DNA from: Thermoplasmata archaeon
GTDB taxonomy: Archaea; Thermoplasmatota; E2; DHVEG-1
Reading direction: 5' to 3'
NCBI GenBank assembly: GCA_003651045.1
Contig: QMTJ01000095.1
Location: 1 to 5,182, forward strand
DNA length: 5,182 nt
In this document: positions 1-5,060 of the stretch, piece by piece
Position numbering within the stretch: the stretch's first letter is position 1
Layout: each line of letters starts with the position of its first letter
Position numbers and translations under genes: made by a program
The notes under the pieces: generated by a model
Databases searched by the model: none
What the model saw: only the letters and a program-made list of their open reading frames with translations
What the model was told of the DNA's origin: nothing

Positions 1-751
1 AAGGTTATACATACATATTTAGATTTCGATTGGATTGGTAGAATGAAGGTTGTTTTAAACCGTGCATTATTGTTAAAAAAAGGAAGAAAAACATTTTTCA
101 AAAAATGGAAAAATTGAAGGTTGTCAAATCGCCTTAGAACTTTTGCAAAACCGTTTATTCGCGCATCATCATTATAAATTCTTCTTGATTTTCCTTTATC
201 ATCAGGCATTACAATTCTCATATGCACAGTACCACCAGAAAAACAGTACGAAGTTACAGGAAGTGTTGATACTGTTTTTGTTTCTCCACTTTCTTTTCCT
301 GTTCCTGTTACTGTGATAACACATTTATGAGGTGCTCTATCTCCAAATTCATTGTACATTGGTGAAGAATTCACAGTGAAAGTATGCCATTTGCTATCAT
401 ATATGTATTCTGTTTTATCTCTGCAAGTTACAGTAACCGGTGTCTGATATTTCGCAATATTATCAATTTTTACCTCTACAGCAATTGGTTCCTCCCATGG
501 AAAAAGCGGATCTGCATTTCTCCAGTCAAGCCAATCATTATACGTGTCTCTCAAGGCCTCTGCCGTCTGTATTATTTTATCACCCCAAATAAACGCTGCC
601 TCCACGATATTCAAAATCGCATTAATTGCATCATCTGCTCCATCAATCCTTGTTTGCCAGACAGATGCATTCCATTCACAACTGGAATGAATACAACGCA
701 CAACATAAGAACAACAGGCACCCGTACTAGACATTTCTTTCTTTTTTTCAT
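1..751 (-). CDS. Secreted or surface protein of unknown function, 3'-partial, frame broken by a 5-bp duplication
   Basis: I do not recognise the family. An ATG at 751 opens a typical signal peptide: MKKRKK, then a hydrophobic run to about residue 25. That frame stops at 611-613 after 46 codons. A second frame (first ATG at 734) is open to the window edge with no stop. It reads as a plausible mature protein: an acidic/helical part (RIDGADDAIN...), then a stretch rich in alternating V/T/I residues that looks beta-rich, with Cys residues, and a basic, aromatic C-terminal part. The two frames meet where GAATG is tandemly repeated (668-677). Skipping one copy gives VVNA-SVW, a good signal-peptidase site, and one protein of at least 248 residues. 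No strong Shine-Dalgarno precedes the ATG, only GGAT about 8 bases upstream. It may be a pseudogene, a phase-variable gene or an assembly error. The 3' end is outside the window. Confidence 0.6.
668..677 (-). repeat. Tandem 5-bp direct repeat (GAATG x2) at the frame break
   Basis: The plus strand reads CATTCCATTC, which is GAATGGAATG in the coding direction. Removing one unit moves the signal-peptide frame (codon starts at 751, 748 and so on) exactly into the long open frame (734, 731 and so on). The repeat is therefore the simplest cause of the break. Confidence 0.75.
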
Positions 752-800
752 TTTTCTATCCAAAACGATAAAAAAATTACCACTTCCTTAATTAATCTTA

Positions 801-835
801 TGTTATAGGTATAACATTTTTTGTATAATTTTTTG
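801..835 (-). promoter_or_regulatory. Candidate promoter and operator of the secreted-protein gene
   Basis: On the minus strand AATTATACAA (830-821) can serve as a TATA box, which would put the transcript start near 800. The perfect palindrome TGTTATA-GG-TATAACA (801-816) lies between that box and the presumed start, where archaeal repressors commonly bind. Only the sequences are seen; the promoter assignment is inferred. Confidence 0.35.
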
Positions 836-1021
836 TAAAAATATATGTTGTTATTATTTTAAATAATTTTTTATTTTTATAACATAATATTTTGGTAGAG
901 GTTATCTTGTTAACATTTTGTTATAAACATTGTTTTTGTGTATGTAAAGTCAAATGATGTGGGTGATACTCTCGATTAAGATAACACTACTATAGGCAGT
1001 GGTAATAATTTATACATATAC

Positions 1022-1077
1022 AACGTTAAGGTTACATTCTCTTCTTAGAAAAAATTTTACTGATCTCACTTAACGTT
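1022..1077. repeat. Separated 9-bp inverted repeat AACGTTAAG / CTTAACGTT
   Basis: The arms at 1022-1030 and 1069-1077 are perfectly complementary with a 38-base spacer, and each contains the palindrome AACGTT. The repeat lies downstream of the small zinc-protein gene and far upstream of the secreted-protein gene. Two half-sites for a DNA-binding protein are more likely than an RNA hairpin. Confidence 0.4.
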
Positions 1078-1110
1078 ACATAAAAAATTATTATCAAAAC
1101 ATGGTTTTTT

Positions 1111-1311
1111 TCATTCTTTAGCTAAAAGTTTTTTTTCTCCATACTTAGCATAACAATCAGAGCAAAAACGACGAGCAATAAGTGAATGAAGATGTTGATC
1201 GACTCCTTCCTCAAGATGATAAACTTCCCCAACAAGGATTTGTTTACCGCAGTTAGTACAAACCATAGGGATCTTAGCTACTTTTTTAACAAGACGTGTT
1301 TGGATGCCCAT
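1111..1311 (-). CDS. Small Cys4 zinc-binding protein, 66 aa
   Basis: This is a 66-residue cytosolic protein of unknown specific function. It has a basic N-terminus (residues 1-15), then CTNC (Cys18, Cys21) and CSDC (Cys50, Cys53), a CxxC-x28-CxxC arrangement expected to bind one zinc. Between them lies an acidic/His segment (YHLEEG..., His32, His40, His42) where a treble-clef or LIM-like fold would place a beta hairpin. The last residues are lysine-rich. The ATG at 1311 is the first start after an in-frame TAG. A GAGGGGGT sequence about 11 bases upstream can act as a ribosome binding site. The stop is TGA. Tiny archaeal zinc proteins of this kind often act on nucleic acids or ribosomes, but nothing here proves that. 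It appears to be transcribed alone. Confidence 0.8.
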   Translation of the reverse strand: MGIQTRLVKKVAKIPMVCTNCGKQILVGEVYHLEEGVDQHLHSLIARRFCSDCYAKYGEKKLLAKE

Positions 1312-1345
1312 ATACTCTATCTACCCCCTCATCTCAATTTATGAA

Positions 1346-1381
1346 TAAGTTTAAAATACTTTTGTTTATAGTTTAAATTAT
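1346..1381 (-). promoter_or_regulatory. Candidate promoter of the 66-aa zinc protein
   Basis: The minus strand shows TTTAAACTATAAAC (about 1379-1366) and a second TATA-like TTTTAAACTTA nearer the gene. Using the first puts transcription start near 1345 and gives a short leader that includes the GGGGG ribosome site. The call is by pattern only. Confidence 0.35.
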
Positions 1382-1393
1382 TCTTGATCTTGA

Positions 1394-1424
1394 TATCCTT
1401 AATAGAGCTATTCTAATAAGGATA
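1394..1424. repeat. 8-bp inverted repeat TATCCTTA / TAAGGATA
   Basis: The arms at 1394-1401 and 1417-1424 are perfect. A smaller palindrome-like core, AATAG-AG-CTATT, lies at 1401-1412. The element sits just upstream of the TATA-like box of the minus-strand zinc-protein gene, a position suited to a regulator site. Confidence 0.4.
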
Positions 1425-1480
1425 ATAATAGACAGGTATTAACTTTAAGTATAAGAAACATTATTCCCAAAAAGTTAACT

Positions 1481-1522
1481 AATAGCGTATTCGTCATCTA
1501 TCCGCTATTTATTTAATAGCGG
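1481..1522 (+). promoter_or_regulatory. Leader element with three alternating complementary arms upstream of tRNA-Met
   Basis: AATAGCG (1481-1487), CGCTATT (1503-1509) and AATAGCG (1515-1521) alternate in sense. The middle arm can pair with either neighbour. The downstream hairpin extends to 8 perfect pairs (CCGCTATT 1502-1509 with AATAGCGG 1515-1522, 5-base loop) and uses the first five bases of the tRNA. TATA-like sequences upstream (GTATAAGA near 1449, AAAAGTTAACTAA near 1475) would start transcription near 1475 or 1501. Only the earlier start would include all three arms in the RNA. Confidence 0.45.
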
Positions 1523-1592
1523 GGTGGGGTAGCCAGGAAATCCCGACGGGCCCATAACCCGTAGATCAGTGGTTCAAATCCACTCCCCGCTA
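1518..1592 (+). tRNA. Initiator tRNA-Met (anticodon CAT)
   Basis: A 75-base cloverleaf fits without strain. The acceptor stem is AGCGGGG/CCCCGCT with discriminator A. The D arm runs from GGGTAGCC to ATCCC. The anticodon stem ACGGG/CCCGT closes the loop CCCATAA, giving anticodon CAT. The variable loop is AGATC and the T arm AGTGG-TTCAAAT-CCACT. The A1-U72 pair and the three G-C pairs next to the anticodon loop are the established marks of an initiator, as opposed to an elongator, and A1-U72 is typical of archaeal initiators. CCA is not encoded (CTA follows), so it must be added enzymatically. There is no intron. Position 33 is C rather than the nearly universal U. The 5' end is also part of the leader hairpin at 1502-1522. 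Confidence 0.95.
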
Positions 1593-1684
1593 CTATCCCT
1601 CTTGATTCTGCGGAACAAAATTTTTTATTCATTAATAAGTTTGAAAGGTAACAAAATGGTTACACTGGCAACTACTGTATCTAT
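1593..1684. terminator. Convergent terminator region between tRNA-Met and purM
   Basis: An A4T6 run at 1617-1626 gives an oligo-T stop for the plus-strand tRNA. On the minus strand, downstream of purM, GTAAC and GTTAC arms (1648-1652 and 1659-1663, 6-base loop) can form a short hairpin. T-runs on either strand are what archaeal termination is known to use. The hairpin itself is weak. Confidence 0.4.
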
Positions 1685-2713
1685 CTAAAAATATTTTAAA
1701 CCTAAACTTAGTAGTTCAACACCTTTACCTTTTTCTATTCTACCAACGGTTTTAACCTCTGATGTAGAAAATTTTTTCAGAATCTTCATAGCATCTTCAG
1801 CATCTTTATCTGAAACAACAACAGCAAGACCCATACCCATGTTAAATGTTTGATACATTTCTTTATCATCAACGTTACCTTGTTTCTGAAGAAAACTAAA
1901 GATAGGTTGAGGTTTAAAAGGGTTATCTATCACAAATTTTACGTTTTTATTCAACCGAAGTAGATTCCTTAATCCACCACCAGTTATATGAGCAATACCA
2001 TGTACTTTTATCTTTTTCAAAAGAGCTATTATTTCTTTCACATATATACAGGTAGGTGTGAGTAGAACCTCACCTATTGTTTTACCAGGGTATTCATCAT
2101 CTGGAAAAACATCTGTATAATTTAACCCAGTTTTTTCCACTATTTTCCTTGCAAGTGTGTAACCATTAGAATGAAGACCACTGCTACTTAAACCAATGAT
2201 TACATCACCAGGGTTTATGTTTTCACCTAGGATTATCTCTTCTTTTTTTACATATGCTAAACAAGTACCTGCCAAATCAAAACCATTAATGATTTCAGGT
2301 AATGAAGCAGTTTCTCCACCTATGATAGAAATATTTGATAACTCTGCACCCTTTGCTAATCCTTTTCCAATCTCTCTTGTAACTTCTGGTTTTGGATCAG
2401 CTATTGCAAGGTAGTCAACAAATGCTAGTGGTTCAGCTCCTACGCATATAGCATCGTTTACATTCATAGCTATACAGTCAATACCAATTGTATCCCATTT
2501 TTTCATCTCATTAGCTATGAGTACTTTACTACCAACACCATCTGTGCATAACACGAGAGCATACTCGCCAAATTCTATCATCCCAGCGTAATGTCCACCT
2601 AAGGGTTTTCCAAAATCTTTTCTATGAAATTTAACAGTTGACAGTAATTTTTTTATTGCTTTTTCTTCTTTGAAAATATCTACTCCGGTATTAGCATATG
2701 TCATTTTTTTCAA
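1685..2713 (-). CDS. purM: Phosphoribosylformylglycinamidine cyclo-ligase (AIR synthetase)
   Basis: The enzyme closes the imidazole ring in purine synthesis: FGAM plus ATP gives AIR, ADP and phosphate, in the cytosol. The 342 residues match the usual family length. Visible landmarks are TDGVGSKVLIA (58-68, ATP/metal site), MNVNDAICVGAEP (83-95, with the conserved Asn-Asp pair), IGGETAS (131-137), GLSSSGLHSNGYTLAR (174-189) opening the C-terminal domain, HITGGGLRNLL (242-252) and FNMGMG (290-295). The order is that of the PurM/PurL/HypE/ThiL ATP-binding fold, and the GLHSNGY and GGGL motifs point to PurM. The start is uncertain. TTG at 2713 lies 7 bases after GGGGG, good ribosome spacing; ATG at 2704 begins MTYANTGVD, which looks like the family's usual start. 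No other purine gene is adjacent. The gene is divergent from the peptidase. Confidence 0.96.
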   Translation of the reverse strand: MKKMTYANTGVDIFKEEKAIKKLLSTVKFHRKDFGKPLGGHYAGMIEFGEYALVLCTDGVGSKVLIANEMKKWDTIGIDCIAMNVNDAICVGAEPLAFVDYLAIADPKPEVTREIGKGLAKGAELSNISIIGGETASLPEIINGFDLAGTCLAYVKKEEIILGENINPGDVIIGLSSSGLHSNGYTLARKIVEKTGLNYTDVFPDDEYPGKTIGEVLLTPTCIYVKEIIALLKKIKVHGIAHITGGGLRNLLRLNKNVKFVIDNPFKPQPIFSFLQKQGNVDDKEMYQTFNMGMGLAVVVSDKDAEDAMKILKKFSTSEVKTVGRIEKGKGVELLSLGLKYF

Positions 2714-2868
2714 AGAGTTTCCCCCATTGGTATCTATTTTTAGAAACGTTATTGTTGTGATAAACTTTTTGAAAATGAAAAAAAACTGTTTTCAAAGAAA
2801 AAAGTAAAATTAGGGTAAGATATGTTAAATAAATATTTTAAATAATAAAAAAGAGAAATAGTTAATGT
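2714..2868. promoter_or_regulatory. Divergent promoter region between purM and the peptidase gene
   Basis: On the plus strand TTAAATAAATATTTTAAATAAT (2824-2845) is a TATA-rich block about 25-35 bases before the peptidase ATG. No Shine-Dalgarno follows it, so the mRNA may be leaderless or nearly so. On the minus strand GTTTATCAC (about 2765-2757) could serve purM, leaving room for the GGGGG ribosome site at about 2721-2725. Between the two lies the 8-bp inverted repeat TTTGAAAA / TTTTCAAA (2768-2775 and 2789-2796, 13-base spacer), well placed to affect either direction. Confidence 0.45.
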
Positions 2869-4188
2869 ATGACCAAGTTTCTACATAAAAAATTCATCTT
2901 ACCTTTATTAGCTGTAATAATTTCAGTTATGTTTATTTTCACTTTGTTTTCAGGATACCTCGGGGAGAAAGAAAGGAAAAATAATATACCTGTGGTTGAG
3001 GTGAGATACCCCAAGGATGGTGCTACTGTTTCTAAGATTGTAACGATTTCTGGTGTAGCCTCTGATCCTGATGGTGATAAAACTATAAAAAGAGTGGAAG
3101 TAAAAACAGATAGTGAATGGTTTTATGCTGATGGTACTACAAAATGGAGTTATGAATGGAATACCTATAATGTCGAAGAAGGGTACTATACTATACAGGT
3201 GCGTGCTTGGGATGGAGCTGACTACTCTAAGGTTAAAAAAATAAAAGTTAGAGTTTTTAAACCAGAAGTTGTTCAATCTGATGCTCATAAATGGGCGGTT
3301 TTTATTATCTCTGCTAATTTTCCAGAGGATAATGAGAGTAAACTAGGTAATGGTGGTCTTTATCTCGCTGAAGAAATGTCTACTTATTTCATTGAAAACT
3401 ATGGTTTCCCTACATCTAATGTTTATATATTATTTGATGATGGATGGATAAGATCGGACAACGGTTTTGGTGAACGCATAGAGACGCTACAGGAACGGTA
3501 TCATCAGTATGATATAACTTATGGTGCTGCTACAAAAGAAGTTGTTGTATCATACCTTGAAAACGTTATAACCGAAGCAAATAACTTTGACAATAGTGAG
3601 GTTTTCATCTGGATAATGGGTCATGGATGGGGGGATACTAGTAACCCATGGACTGGGGGTAAACTGTTAGAGAGAAGCGGTGTTTTCTTATGGAATAAAG
3701 AAATCCTTGAAGATAAAGAACTAGGGGTTATATTGTCTAATCTTCAGTCGAAGAAAACATGTATTATCGTAGATGCTTGTTTCAGCGGTGGATTCGCTGA
3801 TAAAACAATCTATAACTTCCCAACGTTTTTCCTTCTAAGATCTAAAATACCTAAACCAGGTAGAGTAGTAATCACAGGCGCTAGTAAATTTAGAGTGGGA
3901 TATGCTAGTACTACAGAAGGATCCTTGTTTTCCATTTTATGGTTTAAAGGTCTTACCACAGGAGAAGCAGATGGATATAGACCAGGTTTATTAGAAACAG
4001 GTAGACCTACAAGGTTTAAAATTTTTAAAGATGGAAAAGTCTCAGTTGAAGAAGCATTCTACTATGCGCGTTACATGTTAAAAGAAGATGAAAATCTTAA
4101 AGAATATAGTAAAATGGAACCGCAAATTAATGATCAATACCCGAATAAAGGAATATTACGTAGTCTTAGAGGTTTAATGCTCGGATAA
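2869..4188 (+). CDS. Membrane-anchored Ig-like plus caspase/legumain-like (clan CD) cysteine peptidase
   Basis: This 439-residue surface protein probably cuts proteins outside the membrane; its substrate is unknown. Residues 1-8 are basic and 9-30 form one hydrophobic helix, with no clear cleavage site, so it is likely an N-terminal anchor. Residues 41-130 form a bacterial Ig-like domain (YPKDGATV, SGVASDPDGD, then YTIQVRAWDGAD). The peptidase core begins near HKWAVFIISANF (140-151). IWIMGHGWGD (247-256) carries the candidate catalytic His252, and CIIVDACFSGGF (298-309) carries Cys304. Each follows a hydrophobic strand, as in clan CD (legumain C13, caspase C14, gingipain). DACFSGG is closer to caspase-like members, while the overall layout recalls C13. 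The C-terminal part (from about 385) is charged and may cap the domain. The ATG at 2869 is used because the TATA-like block sits just upstream. No inhibitor or partner gene is adjacent. Confidence 0.85.
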   Translation: MTKFLHKKFILPLLAVIISVMFIFTLFSGYLGEKERKNNIPVVEVRYPKDGATVSKIVTISGVASDPDGDKTIKRVEVKTDSEWFYADGTTKWSYEWNTYNVEEGYYTIQVRAWDGADYSKVKKIKVRVFKPEVVQSDAHKWAVFIISANFPEDNESKLGNGGLYLAEEMSTYFIENYGFPTSNVYILFDDGWIRSDNGFGERIETLQERYHQYDITYGAATKEVVVSYLENVITEANNFDNSEVFIWIMGHGWGDTSNPWTGGKLLERSGVFLWNKEILEDKELGVILSNLQSKKTCIIVDACFSGGFADKTIYNFPTFFLLRSKIPKPGRVVITGASKFRVGYASTTEGSLFSILWFKGLTTGEADGYRPGLLETGRPTRFKIFKDGKVSVEEAFYYARYMLKEDENLKEYSKMEPQINDQYPNKGILRSLRGLMLG

Positions 4189-4206
4189 CCCAAAAAATTT
4201 TTTTTG
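4189..4206 (+). terminator. Oligo-T terminator after the peptidase gene
   Basis: Directly after the stop, A6 is followed by T8 (4192-4205). An oligo-T run on the sense strand is the known archaeal termination signal. Confidence 0.5.
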
Positions 4207-4226
4207 TTACTACATTTTTTAGCGGA

Positions 4227-4283
4227 ATATTTTATAAACAACCTATAGATTTACTCTATAAGATTTAAAAAAAAAGTAAATCT
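4227..4283 (+). promoter_or_regulatory. Promoter with 9-bp inverted repeat upstream of the zinc-ribbon gene
   Basis: ATATTTTATAAAC (4228-4240) is a good TATA-like box, which places the start near 4260. The perfect inverted repeat AGATTTACT (4247-4255) / AGTAAATCT (4275-4283, 19-base spacer) straddles that start. One arm lies between box and start, so a repressor-type operator is more likely than an mRNA hairpin. Confidence 0.45.
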
Positions 4284-4337
4284 GATTAGATCAATTTTAA
4301 TAGGAGAGAAAAAAAATAGAGAGGGGATTAAAAGAAA

Positions 4338-4517
4338 ATGACTCAAGTTCATAGAGATGGCTTACTATTTAAATGGGTTACCAAAGATTATGAAATCGTC
4401 GTAGGTTTTAAAAGAGTAGGGCATGGTCGATGTAAGATATGCGGTAAACGTATACCTGTGAATAGTAATATATGTGATGAATGTTTCGAAAAAGAGAAAA
4501 AGATTAGTAAAAAATAA
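4338..4517 (+). CDS. Small zinc-ribbon protein, 59 aa
   Basis: A short gene from ATG to TAA encodes 59 residues. The N-terminal half (1-30: MTQVHRDGLL, then FKWVTKDYE) has no recognised motif. The C-terminal half holds CKIC (Cys32, Cys35) and CDEC (Cys46, Cys49), a CxxC-x10-CxxC zinc ribbon. A lysine-rich tail (EKEKKISKK) follows and suits nucleic-acid contact. The specific function is not known. The start is fixed by an in-frame TAA at 4329-4331 just upstream. GAGAGGGGAT about 10 bases before the ATG can act as ribosome site, and a second purine-rich TAGGAGAG lies further up. It has its own TATA-like box after the peptidase terminator, so it is probably a separate unit. Codon use and base composition match its neighbours. 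It is short, but the two paired CxxC knuckles make it credible. Confidence 0.78.
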   Translation: MTQVHRDGLLFKWVTKDYEIVVGFKRVGHGRCKICGKRIPVNSNICDECFEKEKKISKK

Positions 4518-4620
4518 AAAAAAAGAAAAAAGATAGTTTTTTTGTAAAGTTTAACTCTTTAATTTTTTTTACTTAGTTTTTTTTACTTTTTTTTTGGAAT
4601 AAAACTAAAGGTTTTTTTAC
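4518..4620 (+). terminator. Poly-T terminator tract with tandem 14-bp repeat
   Basis: After the zinc-ribbon stop come several T runs (4537-4543, 4563-4570, 4577-4584, 4587-4595, 4612-4618). TTTTTTTTACTT occurs twice, at 4563-4574 and 4577-4588. TTAGTTTT (4573-4580) and AAAACTAA (4601-4608) can pair ahead of the last T7. Multiple T-tracts make this a likely strong plus-strand terminator. Confidence 0.5.
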
Positions 4621-4625
4621 AATTT

Positions 4626-4658
4626 AAAAAAAACCAGGTAAACCATCTTGTTACCAGG
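4626..4658 (-). terminator. Hairpin plus T8 terminator of the cold-shock gene
   Basis: Reading the minus strand after the csp stop, GGTAAC and GTTTACC (4655-4650 and 4643-4637) form a short stem with one bulge. TGG and then eight T residues (4633-4626) follow. It resembles an intrinsic terminator. Confidence 0.5.
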
Positions 4659-4680
4659 ATAGGTAGTTTTCTATTTTTTC

Positions 4681-4872
4681 TTACAGTTTTTTGATGTTAA
4701 CTGCTTTTATTCCTTTTTCTGTGTTTTCTGTTTCGTATTCTACATTGTCTCCTTCTCTAAGGGAGACTCCAGGGGGTATGGCTGTTCTGTGTACAAAGAT
4801 ATCTTTTCCATCTTCACCTTCTATAAAGCCATATCCTTTTCTCATATTATACCATTTTACTTTTCCGTTCAT
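4681..4872 (-). CDS. Cold-shock domain protein (CspA-like), 63 aa
   Basis: This is a single OB-fold cold-shock domain that binds single-stranded RNA or DNA in the cytosol and is known in the family as an RNA chaperone. The 63 residues are close to the usual 65-70. MNGKVKWYN starts strand 1. RNP1 is KGYGFIEG (residues 12-19) and RNP2 is DIFVHRTAI (24-32). The end, GIKAVNIKKL, completes the barrel. The aromatic residues expected to stack on bases are present (Trp7, Tyr8, Tyr14, Phe16, Phe26, His28), while the usual Phe after KW is Tyr. The ATG at 4872 has a strong AAAGGAGG ribosome site, 6 bases away. Its upstream region suggests a long leader. The gene is convergent with the zinc-ribbon gene and has its own terminator. 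Csp genes are common in bacteria and found in some archaeal lineages. Confidence 0.95.
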   Translation of the reverse strand: MNGKVKWYNMRKGYGFIEGEDGKDIFVHRTAIPPGVSLREGDNVEYETENTEKGIKAVNIKKL

Positions 4873-5060
4873 TTTTTTCCTCCTTTACTTTTTGGAGTTT
4901 TTTTATTTCTTTTTTTTTTGCAAAACAAAATTTTAAAAAAAAACAAAAAAAGTTTCAAATAATCCGGAGGTTCTTTTTATCCGAAAAAATTTGAGACTTT
5001 AAATGTTTTTTTTCTTTTTATTTTGCAATTTTTTTTATATGCATCCTCCTATGGTTTAAA
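4873..5060 (-). promoter_or_regulatory. Promoter and long structured leader of the cold-shock gene
   Basis: CATATAAAAAA on the minus strand (5041-5031) is a good TATA-like box, which puts the start near 5010 and gives a leader of about 140 bases. Inside it are a 12-bp inverted repeat with one mismatch (4949-4960 with 4989-5000), an ACCTCCGG in its loop (4971-4964) that is complementary to the gene's own GGAGG, and a short CTCC/GGAG hairpin (4894-4897 with 4880-4883) over the Shine-Dalgarno. A second TATA-like GTATTTAAACC is at about 5063-5053. Leader regulation is known for bacterial cspA; here it is inferred. Confidence 0.45.

Larger units (their letters stand above)
752..1110. other. Gene-free AT-rich spacer with promoter-like and palindromic sequence
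   Basis: I see no convincing gene in these 359 bases on either strand; the open stretches are all very short. It contains a TATA-like sequence for the minus-strand gene, a 7+7 bp palindrome at 801-816, the 8-bp palindrome TGTTAACA at 908-915, and a separated 9-bp inverted repeat at 1022-1077. An ATGATG at 954 resembles a C box, but no D box lies at sRNA distance. Confidence 0.5.

Noticed and set aside
384..791. Plus-strand open frame of 135 codons
   Set aside because: It is the shadow of the minus-strand secreted-protein gene. It is rich in Ile, Phe and Cys, has no ribosome site, and lacks domain features.
950..1065. Possible C/D-box small RNA (ATGATG at 954, CTGA at 1060)
   Set aside because: The boxes are over 100 bases apart with no internal D'/C' pair and no terminal stem, too far for an archaeal C/D sRNA.
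2196..2414. Plus-strand open frame inside purM
   Set aside because: Antisense to a clear, conserved enzyme gene; no ribosome site and no recognisable motif.
2950..3288. Minus-strand open frame of 112 codons
   Set aside because: Antisense to the N-terminal and Ig-like part of the peptidase, with low-complexity Phe/Ile/Ser composition.
4691..4936. Plus-strand open frame of 81 codons opposite csp
   Set aside because: Antisense to the cold-shock gene, and its end is only poly-Phe from T-runs.
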